A DNA stretch of 64,000 nt from Klebsiella quasivariicola (GTDB taxonomy: Bacteria; Pseudomonadota; Gammaproteobacteria; Enterobacterales; Enterobacteriaceae): the NCBI RefSeq assembly GCF_002269255.1, contig NZ_CP022823.1, positions 1 through 64,000 of the forward strand, in the 5' to 3' direction. Positions within the stretch are counted from its first letter, which is position 1, and each line of letters begins with the position of its first letter. Under the pieces are notes generated by a model that worked only from the letters and a program-made list of their open reading frames with translations, was not told the DNA's origin and did not search any database. Position numbers and translations under genes: made by a program. Below, piece after piece: positions 1 through 9,624 of this stretch.

Positions 1-1404
1 GTGTCACTTTCGCTTTGGCAGCAGTGTCTTGCCCGATTGCAGGATGAGTTACCAGCCACAGAATTCAGCATGTGGATCCGCCCATTGCAGGCGGAACTGA
101 GCGATAACACGCTGGCACTGTATGCGCCAAACCGTTTTGTGCTCGACTGGGTAAGGGACAAATACCTCAATAATATCAATGGACTCCTCAATGATTTTTG
201 CGGTGCTGATGCCCCGCAGCTGCGTTTTGAGGTGGGCGCTAAGCCTGCCAGCTCGCTGCAGAAAGGGGCGGTAAGCCCGGCTGCGGCGACCATCCCGGCG
301 GCGCAGGTACAGACCGCGCGCACGGCGCCGACGATCGTGCGCCCAGGCTGGGATAATGTCCCGGCGCCAGCGGAGCCGACCTACCGCTCTAACGTTAACG
401 TGAAACACACGTTTGATAACTTCGTCGAAGGTAAATCTAACCAGCTGGCCCGCGCGGCGGCGCGTCAGGTGGCGGATAACCCGGGCGGCGCCTACAACCC
501 GCTGTTCCTTTATGGCGGCACCGGTCTGGGGAAAACCCACCTGTTGCACGCCGTGGGTAACGGCATTGTGGCGCGTAAGCCGAACGCCAAAGTGGTCTAT
601 ATGCACTCCGAGCGTTTCGTCCAGGACATGGTCAAAGCGCTGCAGAACAACGCCATAGAAGAGTTTAAGCGCTACTACCGCTCTGTTGACGCCCTGTTGA
701 TCGATGACATTCAGTTCTTCGCTAATAAAGAACGATCCCAGGAGGAGTTTTTCCACACCTTCAATGCCTTGCTGGAAGGTAATCAGCAGATCATCCTGAC
801 GTCGGATCGTTATCCAAAAGAGATCAACGGCGTTGAGGATCGTCTAAAATCCCGCTTCGGCTGGGGGCTGACGGTGGCGATCGAGCCGCCGGAGCTGGAA
901 ACCCGCGTTGCGATCCTGATGAAAAAAGCCGATGAAAACGACATTCGCCTGCCGGGCGAAGTGGCGTTCTTTATCGCCAAGCGTCTGCGTTCGAACGTGC
1001 GTGAACTGGAGGGGGCGCTGAACCGTGTTATCGCTAACGCCAACTTTACCGGCCGGGCGATCACGATTGATTTCGTGCGCGAAGCGCTGCGCGATCTGCT
1101 GGCGCTGCAGGAAAAACTGGTCACCATCGACAATATTCAAAAGACGGTGGCGGAGTACTACAAGATTAAGGTAGCGGATCTGCTGTCCAAGCGCCGCTCC
1201 CGTTCGGTGGCGCGTCCTCGCCAGATGGCGATGGCGCTGGCCAAAGAGCTGACCAACCACAGCCTGCCGGAAATCGGCGATGCGTTTGGCGGCCGCGACC
1301 ATACCACCGTGCTGCACGCCTGCCGCAAGATTGAGCAGTTGCGTGAAGAAAGCCACGACATTAAAGAAGATTTTTCCAATTTAATCAGAACATTATCCTC
1401 GTGA
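1..1404 (+). CDS. dnaA: Chromosomal replication initiator protein DnaA
   Basis: DnaA binds DnaA boxes at oriC, melts the origin and loads the DnaB helicase; it also autoregulates. The 467-residue protein has the E. coli length. The N-terminal DnaB-interaction domain is followed by a variable linker (about residues 85-130), then the AAA+ domain with Walker A GGTGLGKTH and Walker B LLIDDIQF, and the C-terminal DNA-binding domain with the DnaA signature RDHTTVLHACRKI. It starts with GTG at the first base of the window, so its promoter is not visible. dnaN follows after 4 nt, as in the usual dnaA-dnaN operon. Confidence 0.98.
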   Translation: MSLSLWQQCLARLQDELPATEFSMWIRPLQAELSDNTLALYAPNRFVLDWVRDKYLNNINGLLNDFCGADAPQLRFEVGAKPASSLQKGAVSPAAATIPAAQVQTARTAPTIVRPGWDNVPAPAEPTYRSNVNVKHTFDNFVEGKSNQLARAAARQVADNPGGAYNPLFLYGGTGLGKTHLLHAVGNGIVARKPNAKVVYMHSERFVQDMVKALQNNAIEEFKRYYRSVDALLIDDIQFFANKERSQEEFFHTFNALLEGNQQIILTSDRYPKEINGVEDRLKSRFGWGLTVAIEPPELETRVAILMKKADENDIRLPGEVAFFIAKRLRSNVRELEGALNRVIANANFTGRAITIDFVREALRDLLALQEKLVTIDNIQKTVAEYYKIKVADLLSKRRSRSVARPRQMAMALAKELTNHSLPEIGDAFGGRDHTTVLHACRKIEQLREESHDIKEDFSNLIRTLSS

Positions 1405-1408
1405 CGCT

Positions 1409-2509
1409 ATGAAATTTACCGTAGAACGTGAACATTTATTAAAACCGCTGCAACAGGTGAGCGGTCCGTTAGGTGGTCGTCCGACGCTGCCCATTCTCGG
1501 TAACCTGCTGCTTCAGGTCGCGGACGGCACACTGTCGCTGACCGGTACCGATCTTGAAATGGAGATGGTGGCGCGCGTGGCGCTGGTTCAGCCGCACGAA
1601 GCGGGTGCCACGACCGTTCCGGCACGGAAATTCTTTGATATCTGCCGCGGACTGCCGGAAGGGGCGGAGATCGCGGTTCAGCTGGAAGGCGATCGGATGC
1701 TGGTGCGTTCCGGCCGCAGCCGCTTCTCGCTGTCGACCCTGCCCGCTGCCGATTTCCCGAATCTTGACGACTGGCAGAGCGAGGTGGAATTTACCCTGCC
1801 GCAGGCGACGATGAAGCGCCTGATCGAAGCGACCCAGTTCTCGATGGCGCACCAGGATGTTCGTTACTACTTAAACGGTATGCTGTTCGAAACCGAAGGC
1901 AGCGAACTGCGCACCGTCGCCACCGACGGCCACCGCCTGGCGGTCTGCGCGATGCCGCTGGAAGCATCGCTGCCGAACCATTCGGTGATCGTGCCGCGTA
2001 AAGGGGTGATTGAGCTGATGCGGATGCTCGACGGCGGCGATACCCCGCTGCGCGTGCAGATCGGCAGCAACAATATCCGCGCCCACGTTGGCGATTTTAT
2101 CTTCACCTCTAAGCTGGTTGATGGCCGTTTCCCGGATTATCGCCGCGTATTGCCGAAAAACCCGGATAAACACCTCGAGGCGGGCTGCGATATTCTCAAG
2201 CAGGCTTTTGCCCGCGCGGCGATTCTTTCCAACGAGAAATTCCGCGGCGTGCGGCTGTATGTCAGTGAAAACCAGCTGAAAATCACCGCCAATAACCCGG
2301 AACAGGAAGAGGCGGAAGAGATTCTGGATGTGACCTACGCCGGAACGGAGATGGAGATTGGCTTCAACGTTAGCTATGTGCTGGATGTGCTGAATGCGCT
2401 GAAGTGCGAGAATGTACGTATTCTGCTGACGGATTCGGTGTCGAGCGTGCAGATTGAGGATGCGGCTTCGCAATCCGCAGCCTATGTCGTCATGCCTATG
2501 AGATTGTAG
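1409..2509 (+). CDS. dnaN: DNA polymerase III beta subunit (sliding clamp)
   Basis: The product is the ring-shaped clamp that tethers DNA polymerase III and other repair polymerases to DNA. It has 366 residues, the standard length, with the three-domain clamp pattern and the conserved C-terminal ending YVVMPMRL. It lies 4 nt after dnaA. In E. coli recF follows dnaN immediately, but here 146 nt of non-coding sequence separates them (described as its own feature). Confidence 0.98.
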   Translation: MKFTVEREHLLKPLQQVSGPLGGRPTLPILGNLLLQVADGTLSLTGTDLEMEMVARVALVQPHEAGATTVPARKFFDICRGLPEGAEIAVQLEGDRMLVRSGRSRFSLSTLPAADFPNLDDWQSEVEFTLPQATMKRLIEATQFSMAHQDVRYYLNGMLFETEGSELRTVATDGHRLAVCAMPLEASLPNHSVIVPRKGVIELMRMLDGGDTPLRVQIGSNNIRAHVGDFIFTSKLVDGRFPDYRRVLPKNPDKHLEAGCDILKQAFARAAILSNEKFRGVRLYVSENQLKITANNPEQEEAEEILDVTYAGTEMEIGFNVSYVLDVLNALKCENVRILLTDSVSSVQIEDAASQSAAYVVMPMRL

Positions 2510-2655
2510 TGGAAAATATCGGGCTATCTTACTTGCCATTTTCAACCTGGGCTGTGCTCGCCCCTGTCACGTACTTCGTGTACGCTCCAGGGTCTGCGCG
2601 CAGTCCGCGTTGAAACTGGCTGCGCCGATAACGCCCTGGCCCAAAGAACGCTGAT
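2510..2655. repeat. Hairpin-rich insert between dnaN and recF
   Basis: This 146-nt spacer has no convincing ORF. It contains nested inverted repeats: an outer TTTCAAC...GTTGAAA pair (about 2541 to 2617) encloses an inner hairpin in which CGTAC and GTACG flank a short loop, itself bracketed by CCTG and CAGG. The layout looks like a small dispersed intergenic repeat rather than a promoter. E. coli has essentially no gap at this junction, so an inserted element is inferred from comparison with remembered gene order. Copies elsewhere could not be searched for. Confidence 0.5.
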
Positions 2656-3729
2656 ATGTCACTGACGCGCTTGCTCATCAAAGACTTCCGCAATATTGAA
2701 AGCGCGGATCTCGCTTTATCTCCCGGCTTTAACTTCCTGGTTGGCGCGAACGGCAGCGGCAAAACCAGCGTGCTGGAAGCTATCTATACGCTCGGTCACG
2801 GCCGGGCGTTTCGTAGTTTGCAAATTGGCCGGGTGATCCGCCACGAGCAGGAGGCTTTTGTCCTGCACGGCCGCCTGCAGGGCGAAGAGCGGGAAACCGC
2901 CATCGGCCTGACCAAAGACAAACAGGGCGACAGCAAGGTGCGCATCGACGGCACCGACGGCCACAAAGTGGCGGAGCTGGCGCACCTGATGCCGATGCAG
3001 CTGATTACGCCGGAGGGGTTTACTTTACTCAACGGCGGCCCCAAATACAGAAGAGCATTCCTCGATTGGGGATGTTTTCACAACGAAGCCGGATTCTTCA
3101 CCGCCTGGAGCAACCTGAAGCGCCTGGTCAAGCAGCGCAACGCCGCGCTACGCCAGGTGAGCCGCTATGCCCAGCTGCGGCCGTGGGATCTGGAATTAAT
3201 CCCGCTGGCGGAGCAGATCAGCCGCTGGCGTGCCGAATACAGCGCCGCTATTGTCGAAGACATGGCGGATACCTGTCAGCAATTTTTACCGGAATTCACC
3301 CTCACCTTCTCTTTCCAGCGCGGCTGGGAAAAAGAAACGGACTACGCCGAGGTGCTGGAGCGGAATTTCGAACGCGACAGAATGTTAACCTACACCGCCC
3401 ACGGCCCGCATAAAGCGGATTTCCGCATTCGCGCTGACGGGGCGCCGGTGGAAGATACCTTGTCGCGCGGGCAGCTTAAGCTGCTGATGTGCGCCCTGCG
3501 TCTGGCGCAGGGAGAGTTCCTCACCCGCGTCAGCGGGCGGCGCTGCCTGTACCTGATAGATGATTTTGCCTCGGAACTTGATGATGCCCGCCGCGGTCTG
3601 TTATCCAGCCGCCTGAAAGCGACGCAGTCACAGGTTTTCGTCAGCGCCATCAGCGCTGAACACGTTATGGACATGTCGGACAAAAATTCGAAGATGTTCC
3701 GCGTGGAAAAAGGTAAAATAACGGATTAA
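2656..3729 (+). CDS. recF: DNA replication and repair protein RecF
   Basis: RecF is an SMC-like ATPase that acts with RecO and RecR to load RecA on gapped DNA and helps restart stalled forks. The 357 residues match the family length. Walker A is GANGSGKTS near residue 30, a signature region [16 protein letters not shown] lies near residue 270, and Walker B is [12 protein letters not shown]. It lies downstream of dnaN and upstream of gyrB in the conserved order. The insert in front of it could separate its expression from dnaN. Confidence 0.97.
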
Positions 3730-3757
3730 CCCAAGATTAAATGAGCGAGAAACGTTG

Positions 3758-6172
3758 ATGTCGAATTCTTATGACTCCTCCAGTATCAAAGTCCTGAAAG
3801 GGCTGGATGCGGTGCGTAAGCGCCCGGGTATGTATATCGGCGACACGGATGACGGCACCGGTCTGCACCACATGGTATTCGAGGTTGTGGATAACGCTAT
3901 CGACGAAGCGCTCGCGGGTTACTGCAAAGATATCGTTGTCACCATCCACAGCGATAACTCCGTCTCCGTACAGGATGACGGCCGCGGCATCCCAACCGGC
4001 ATTCACCCGGAAGAGGGCGTCTCCGCAGCGGAAGTTATCATGACCGTCCTGCACGCCGGCGGTAAATTCGATGATAACTCCTATAAAGTGTCCGGCGGTC
4101 TGCACGGCGTAGGCGTCTCGGTGGTTAACGCCCTGTCGCAGAAGCTGGAGCTGGTTATCCAGCGCGATAACAAAGTGCACAAGCAGATGTACGAACACGG
4201 TGTACCGCAGGCGCCGCTGGCGGTGACCGGCGAGACCGACAAAACCGGCACCATGGTGCGTTTCTGGCCAAGCCTGGAAACCTTCACCAACGTCACCGAA
4301 TTCGAGTATGACATTCTGGCGAAACGCCTGCGCGAGCTGTCGTTCCTGAACTCCGGGGTCTCTATCCGCCTGCGCGATAAGCGCGACGGTAAAGAGGACC
4401 ATTTCCACTACGAAGGCGGCATCAAGGCGTTCGTTGAGTATCTCAACAAGAACAAAACGCCGATCCACCCGAATATTTTCTATTTCTCCACCGAAAAAGA
4501 CGGTATCGGCGTGGAAGTGGCGCTGCAGTGGAACGACGGCTTCCAGGAAAACATCTACTGCTTTACCAACAACATCCCGCAGCGTGACGGTGGTACTCAC
4601 CTCGCTGGCTTCCGCGCGGCGATGACTCGTACCCTCAACGCCTACATGGATAAAGAGGGTTACAGCAAAAAAGCGAAAGTCAGCGCCACCGGCGACGATG
4701 CCCGTGAAGGCCTGATCGCTGTGGTATCGGTGAAAGTGCCGGATCCGAAATTCTCCTCACAGACCAAAGACAAGTTGGTCTCCTCCGAGGTGAAATCGGC
4801 GGTGGAGCAGCAGATGAACGAACTGCTGAGCGAATACCTGCTGGAAAACCCGTCCGATGCCAAAATCGTGGTCGGCAAAATTATTGACGCCGCGCGCGCC
4901 CGTGAGGCCGCACGTCGCGCCCGTGAGATGACTCGCCGTAAAGGCGCGCTGGATCTGGCAGGCCTGCCGGGCAAACTGGCGGATTGCCAGGAACGCGATC
5001 CGGCGCTGTCTGAACTGTACCTCGTGGAAGGGGACTCCGCGGGCGGCTCTGCGAAGCAGGGTCGTAACCGTAAGAACCAGGCGATCCTGCCGCTGAAGGG
5101 TAAAATCCTCAACGTTGAGAAAGCCCGCTTCGATAAAATGCTCTCTTCCCAGGAAGTGGCGACGCTGATCACCGCCCTGGGCTGCGGCATTGGTCGCGAT
5201 GAATACAACCCGGACAAGCTGCGCTATCACAGCATCATCATCATGACCGATGCGGACGTCGACGGCTCGCACATTCGTACCCTGCTGTTGACCTTCTTCT
5301 ACCGCCAGATGCCGGAAATCGTCGAGCGCGGGCACGTCTATATTGCCCAGCCGCCGCTGTACAAAGTGAAGAAAGGCAAGCAGGAACAGTACATTAAAGA
5401 CGATGAAGCGATGGATCAGTATCAGATCTCCATCGCGCTCGACGGTGCGACCCTGCACACCAACGCCAGTGCGCCAGCGCTGGCGGGCGAACCGCTGGAA
5501 AAACTGGTTGCCGAGTTCAATGCCACCCAGAAAATGATTGGCCGTATGGAGCGCCGCTTCCCGAAAGCGCTGCTGAAAGAGCTTATCTATCAGCCGACCC
5601 TGACCGAGGCCGATCTGGCGGACGAGCAGAAGGTGACCCGCTGGGTGAACACCCTGGTCTCCGAGCTGAACGAGAAAGAACAGCACGGCAGCCAGTGGAA
5701 ATTTGATCTCCACGAGAACAAAGAGCTGCAGCATTTTGAACCGGTTATTCGCGTCCGTACCCACGGGGTGGATACCGACTATCCGCTGGATAATGAGTTC
5801 ATCGTAGGGCCGGAATATCGCCGTATCTGCACCCTGGGTGAGAAACTGCGCGGTCTGATGGAAGAAGATGCCTACATCGAGCGCGGCGAACGCCGTCAGC
5901 CGGTAGCCAGCTTCGAGCAAGCCCTCGACTGGCTGGTGAAAGAGTCCCGTCGCGGTCTCTCCATCCAGCGTTATAAAGGTCTGGGCGAGATGAACCCGGA
6001 TCAGCTCTGGGAAACCACCATGGATCCGGACAGCCGCCGCATGCTGCGCGTGACCGTTAAGGATGCCATTGCCGCTGACCAGCTGTTCACCACCCTGATG
6101 GGCGATGCCGTTGAGCCGCGTCGCGCCTTTATCGAAGAGAACGCCCTGAAAGCGGCGAATATCGATATTTAA
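3758..6172 (+). CDS. gyrB: DNA gyrase subunit B
   Basis: GyrB is the ATPase subunit of gyrase, which adds negative supercoils. The 804-residue product has the GHKL ATP-binding domain (motifs NAIDEALAG and GRGIPTGIHPEEG), the transducer domain, and the TOPRIM domain with LVEGDSAGGSAKQGRNRK and DADVDGSHI, followed by the long insert and tail of the Gram-negative form. The ATG at 3758 gives the canonical MSNSYDSS start; an in-frame TTG three bases earlier was not used. It follows recF by 28 nt, and a strong terminator lies downstream. Confidence 0.98.
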   Translation: MSNSYDSSSIKVLKGLDAVRKRPGMYIGDTDDGTGLHHMVFEVVDNAIDEALAGYCKDIVVTIHSDNSVSVQDDGRGIPTGIHPEEGVSAAEVIMTVLHAGGKFDDNSYKVSGGLHGVGVSVVNALSQKLELVIQRDNKVHKQMYEHGVPQAPLAVTGETDKTGTMVRFWPSLETFTNVTEFEYDILAKRLRELSFLNSGVSIRLRDKRDGKEDHFHYEGGIKAFVEYLNKNKTPIHPNIFYFSTEKDGIGVEVALQWNDGFQENIYCFTNNIPQRDGGTHLAGFRAAMTRTLNAYMDKEGYSKKAKVSATGDDAREGLIAVVSVKVPDPKFSSQTKDKLVSSEVKSAVEQQMNELLSEYLLENPSDAKIVVGKIIDAARAREAARRAREMTRRKGALDLAGLPGKLADCQERDPALSELYLVEGDSAGGSAKQGRNRKNQAILPLKGKILNVEKARFDKMLSSQEVATLITALGCGIGRDEYNPDKLRYHSIIIMTDADVDGSHIRTLLLTFFYRQMPEIVERGHVYIAQPPLYKVKKGKQEQYIKDDEAMDQYQISIALDGATLHTNASAPALAGEPLEKLVAEFNATQKMIGRMERRFPKALLKELIYQPTLTEADLADEQKVTRWVNTLVSELNEKEQHGSQWKFDLHENKELQHFEPVIRVRTHGVDTDYPLDNEFIVGPEYRRICTLGEKLRGLMEEDAYIERGERRQPVASFEQALDWLVKESRRGLSIQRYKGLGEMNPDQLWETTMDPDSRRMLRVTVKDAIAADQLFTTLMGDAVEPRRAFIEENALKAANIDI

Positions 6173-6183
6173 GCCGCATGTTT

Positions 6184-6254
6184 CCCGGTAACGAGTTTTA
6201 CCGGGACAACAGGATGAGTAAGCCCGGTCGCATCGCGCGATCGGGCTTTTTTTT
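6184..6254 (+). terminator. gyrB Rho-independent terminator
   Basis: Two hairpins follow the gyrB stop. The first pairs CCCGGTA with TACCGGG (about 6184-6206). The second (6220-6254) has an 11-bp stem beginning AAGCCCGGTCG with one G-T wobble, ending directly in eight T residues, which is a classical intrinsic terminator. Confidence 0.9.
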
Positions 6255-6372
6255 GCCGCTAAAAGGGGAATCCTCTGCCGCGGTTCCATCCCCCTTTCGG
6301 GCCGACACTTTTACTGTTTTTTGAGCGGAATCGCGTTAGCATGAGGGGAGACTCATCTTACCCGGGGATCCT

Positions 6373-7185
6373 ATGACTATTAAACTGATTGCAATCGATA
6401 TGGACGGCACGCTGCTGCTGCCAGACCATACCATTTCTCCGGCGGTGAAAGCCGCCATCGCTGCGGCGCGCGAGCGCGGCGTCAATGTGGTGCTGACCAC
6501 CGGTCGCCCTTACGCGGGCGTCCATAGCTATCTGAAAGAACTGCATATGGAGCAGCCGGGGGACTACTGCATTACCTACAATGGCGCGTTGGTGCAGAAA
6601 GCCGGGGACGGTAGCACCGTCGCGCAAACCGCGCTGAGCTATGACGACTATCGCTTCCTTGAGCAGCTCTCCCGCGAGGTCGGCTCCCATTTCCACGCGC
6701 TGGATCGCAATACGCTGTATACCGCGAACCGCGATATCAGCTACTACACCGTCCACGAATCCTACGTGGCAACCATTCCGCTGGTGTTCTGCGAAGCGGA
6801 GAAAATGGACCCTGAGATCCAGCTGTTGAAAGTGATGATGATCGATGAGCCGGCAATCCTTGACCAGGCCATCGCCCGTATTCCGGCGGAAGTGAAAGAG
6901 AAGTACACCGTGCTGAAAAGTGCGCCTTACTTCCTCGAAATTCTGGATAAACGCGTCAATAAAGGCACTGGCGTGAAATCGCTGGCCGATGCGCTCGGCA
7001 TCAAGCCAGAAGAGATTATGGCGATTGGCGATCAGGAAAATGATATCGCGATGATTGAATTTGCCGGCGTCGGCGTGGCAATGGATAACGCCATTCCTGC
7101 GGTCAAAGAAGCGGCGAACTTCATCACCAAATCTAACCTTGAAGATGGCGTCGCCTTCGCCATTGAAAAATACGTTTTAGCGTAA
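6373..7185 (+). CDS. yidA: HAD-superfamily sugar phosphatase YidA
   Basis: This is a Cof-type HAD hydrolase that dephosphorylates small sugar phosphates, for example erythrose 4-phosphate and alpha-glucose 1-phosphate, in the E. coli orthologue. The 270-residue protein has HAD motif I DMDGTLL near residue 9, motif II LTTGRP, a conserved Lys in the cap region, and motif IV GDQENDIAMIEFAG near the C-terminus. It sits downstream of gyrB as in E. coli, but yidB, which lies between them there, is absent. A GC hairpin with a T-rich tail follows. Confidence 0.95.
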   Translation: MTIKLIAIDMDGTLLLPDHTISPAVKAAIAAARERGVNVVLTTGRPYAGVHSYLKELHMEQPGDYCITYNGALVQKAGDGSTVAQTALSYDDYRFLEQLSREVGSHFHALDRNTLYTANRDISYYTVHESYVATIPLVFCEAEKMDPEIQLLKVMMIDEPAILDQAIARIPAEVKEKYTVLKSAPYFLEILDKRVNKGTGVKSLADALGIKPEEIMAIGDQENDIAMIEFAGVGVAMDNAIPAVKEAANFITKSNLEDGVAFAIEKYVLA

Positions 7186-7197
7186 GCTTCCTTCAGG

Positions 7198-7230
7198 CCC
7201 GGCGTTCGCCGGGTCTGTCTTCTCTTTTTT
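7198..7230 (+). terminator. Terminator after yidA
   Basis: A stem CCCGGC-GTTC-GCCGGG (7198-7213) 12 nt after the yidA stop is followed by a pyrimidine-rich tract ending in six T residues. It fits an intrinsic terminator, although the U-tract is slightly displaced. Confidence 0.7.
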
Positions 7231-7334
7231 CATGAACAGATGTTAATCCGCATTTAAATCCCTCAATCCTCGCAGGGGATTCTATAAGCTACCCGCCCTC
7301 TTTTTAGCAACTCAGAACTAACATCATACTTTTC

Positions 7335-8417
7335 ATGAATATATACCACCGTTTGATGTTGGTTACGCTGCCATTCGCCTCTGTTCAGATTTGCGCGGCC
7401 GCGGAACCAACGGCGCCGCTCGAACCGGCGTATGCCTATCACGGCGCAGAGCCTGCGGATCTGCCGGCGCCAGAAAGTCGCCAGCCTGCGGCGACAGAAT
7501 CGTCCTCGCTACTCCCTTTGCTAGGCGATGAGGCCAGAAAGCGCGGCTACGTACTGCCGCTGCCGTTTGGCGTTAGTATTAACTATATGGATATGCGGCT
7601 GAATATTAATGTCGACAGCATTAACTTCACCGGGCTGTCGCTGGATGGTCGCAATATCGATTGCGGTAAGAGCTTCGCCTGCAAACGTGCGGTGAATAAT
7701 ATTTTCGCTAATGGGCCCGTCTCGCTGGATAACGCTTTCCAGATTGGCGTCGGTAATACGCGGGAAAGCAGTAAAACCGAAACGCTCAAGCTGGATGCCT
7801 GGCTGCTGCCGTTTATGAACGTTTATGGTCTGGTCGGGCACACCGAAGGACATTCAATTTCGCAGATTGCCGTCGGCCTGAAGGGGCCGAATGGTAAAGT
7901 GGTCCCTCTGCCGGGGATGCAGGATCTCGACTTTCGCCTCGATTTTAAGGGTACCACCTACGGGATGGGCACCACCCTGGTGGGTGGCGTCGGCAACTGG
8001 TTTACGGTGTTCGACGCCAACTACACCCAGACGCGTTTTGATATCCTCGACGGTAGCATCGACGCGTTTACCTTTTCGCCGCGCGTAGGCTATCGTTTCA
8101 CTACGCCATCGGTCGATACGCTGCATCTCCCCGCCGGAAAGCTGAACCTGTGGGTCGGCAGCATGTATCAGGATGTGCAGCAGGAGTTTAAGGGCAGCCT
8201 TAACGATCTCTCGATGCCGTCGCCGATGCTGCAGAATATGGTCAATCTGGCCAACCAGGACAATAACGGTCGCTTTGATGTGAAACAGCATCTCCAGTCG
8301 CCGTGGAACGTGCTGGTGGGCGCGCAGTATGAGATGACGCAGAACTTTAATATTACTACCGAGTTTGGCTTTGCCGAACGTAACAGCTTCTTTATCGCCG
8401 GTGAGTATCGCTTTTGA
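7335..8417 (+). CDS. Predicted outer-membrane beta-barrel protein, unknown function
   Basis: I do not recognise a characterised orthologue. The 360-residue product starts with a signal peptide (hydrophobic segment about 6-22, cleavage likely after CAAA). A short Pro/Ala-rich linker follows, then alternating amphipathic strands, and the protein ends in Phe (GEYRF), the usual C-terminal signature of an outer-membrane barrel. Two Cys residues (about 109 and 115) are close together and may form a disulfide loop. The stop codon overlaps the start of the next gene, a BamA/TamA-fold protein, so the two are co-expressed. A role in the outer membrane is inferred from topology only. Confidence 0.7.
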   Translation: MNIYHRLMLVTLPFASVQICAAAEPTAPLEPAYAYHGAEPADLPAPESRQPAATESSSLLPLLGDEARKRGYVLPLPFGVSINYMDMRLNINVDSINFTGLSLDGRNIDCGKSFACKRAVNNIFANGPVSLDNAFQIGVGNTRESSKTETLKLDAWLLPFMNVYGLVGHTEGHSISQIAVGLKGPNGKVVPLPGMQDLDFRLDFKGTTYGMGTTLVGGVGNWFTVFDANYTQTRFDILDGSIDAFTFSPRVGYRFTTPSVDTLHLPAGKLNLWVGSMYQDVQQEFKGSLNDLSMPSPMLQNMVNLANQDNNGRFDVKQHLQSPWNVLVGAQYEMTQNFNITTEFGFAERNSFFIAGEYRF

Positions 8418-9547
8418 GCCGACTGTTTATCACTTTTCTGCTGCTGATGACCAGCCCGATCTGCAGCCAGGCCGAAATGCTCAGCCGCGAGAAAATCGAC
8501 GGTTGGCTGCAGCATCTCGGCGCCAGCGATAAGTTCGACGCCAGCAAAGGGATCGACTGGGGCGTGATGCCCGGTCCGTTCTATACGCCGGAGCTGGGGC
8601 TGGGCATCGGCACCGCTGTCGTCGGCATGTATCGCCCCGATCCGCAGGATACCACCAGCCAGAACTCGACCCTGACGCTGAGCGGCTACGCCAGCTCCAC
8701 CGGCGCCTTCGGCCTCAGCGTGAAAAACTACGCCTTTTTCGACAACGACCTGTGGCGCGTTTTTGTCGAAGGGTCGATGGCCAATACGCCCACTTATTAC
8801 TGGGGGCAGGGTTTTCACGCCGGGGATAAAGACAATGAAAAAGAGAAGTATACCGCCCAGGTGCTGACTCTGCGCCCGACAATCTACCGGCAACTGTTCG
8901 ACAATGTCTATCTGGGCGCGGGATGGTCGCTGGCGGCGCAGAACGCCGATGAGATGGACCACGACGATTTACCGAAAATAGAAAGCACCTCACAGGGGCC
9001 GTCGGTATTCAGTTCGGGCGCCAGCGTTGCCCTGAACTGGGACGATCGCGACTTTGTCCCCAACCCGCGTCGGGGTCAGTATGCTAACGTCCGCTACACC
9101 CATTATGCGCCCGGATTAGGCAGCGATACCCGCTTTGACGAATTTCAGCTGCACTATAGTCATTATCATGCCCTGAGCGAGAAAAGCGTGCTCGCCTGGG
9201 AGGCCGATGGCGCCTTCACCCAGGGCGAGGTGCCGTGGAGCATGATGCCCCTGTTGGGCAGCGATGAGCGGATGCGCGGTTACTATGAGGGGCGCTATCG
9301 CGATAAAAACGTCGTCAGCGGCCAGCTGGAATATCGTCGGCAGCTCACCTGGCGGCATGGGATTGTGGCCTGGGCTGGGGCGGGAACCATGGGGCCGTCG
9401 CTGTCGTCGTTGAACAATGGCCGCTGGCTGCCCACCGGCGGCGTTGGCTACCGTTTCGAGTTCAAACCTCGGGTGAATATTCGCCTCGACTATGGCATTG
9501 GTAAGGGCAGCAGCGGCTTTTACTTTCAGGTCGGGGAGGCGTTTTAA
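8414..9547 (+). CDS. Omp85/BamA-fold surface antigen (D15 C-terminal barrel) protein
   Basis: The 377-residue protein has a signal peptide (about 1-20) and then a domain resembling the 16-stranded bacterial surface antigen barrel of the Omp85 family. Supporting segments are VALNWDDRDFVPNPRRGQYANVRY, cited here only for its DDRDFVPNPRRG core, and the barrel motif LGSDERMRGYYEGRYRDKN, which resembles the conserved loop-6 VRGY/F motif. No POTRA repeats are evident between the signal peptide and the barrel. It overlaps the upstream outer-membrane gene by 4 nt. Transport or insertion activity is not shown; the fold assignment is moderately sure. Confidence 0.75.
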   Translation: MSRLFITFLLLMTSPICSQAEMLSREKIDGWLQHLGASDKFDASKGIDWGVMPGPFYTPELGLGIGTAVVGMYRPDPQDTTSQNSTLTLSGYASSTGAFGLSVKNYAFFDNDLWRVFVEGSMANTPTYYWGQGFHAGDKDNEKEKYTAQVLTLRPTIYRQLFDNVYLGAGWSLAAQNADEMDHDDLPKIESTSQGPSVFSSGASVALNWDDRDFVPNPRRGQYANVRYTHYAPGLGSDTRFDEFQLHYSHYHALSEKSVLAWEADGAFTQGEVPWSMMPLLGSDERMRGYYEGRYRDKNVVSGQLEYRRQLTWRHGIVAWAGAGTMGPSLSSLNNGRWLPTGGVGYRFEFKPRVNIRLDYGIGKGSSGFYFQVGEAF

Positions 9548-9624
9548 GCACCTTGCCGGGCATTCAACCTTGCGCGGATTGCGGTATGCTAACGCCACTC
9601 TTATATCGGCCCGGTCAGCACGCC

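Noticed and set aside
1..1404. oriC next to dnaA
   Set aside because: In enterobacteria oriC lies near mnmG, not here; I see no cluster of TTATCCACA-type boxes or AT-rich 13-mers in the window around dnaA.
4757..6289. 510-codon open frame on the minus strand inside gyrB
   Set aside because: It is antisense to a clear gyrB and arises from its codon pattern; no ribosome-binding site, no recognisable family.
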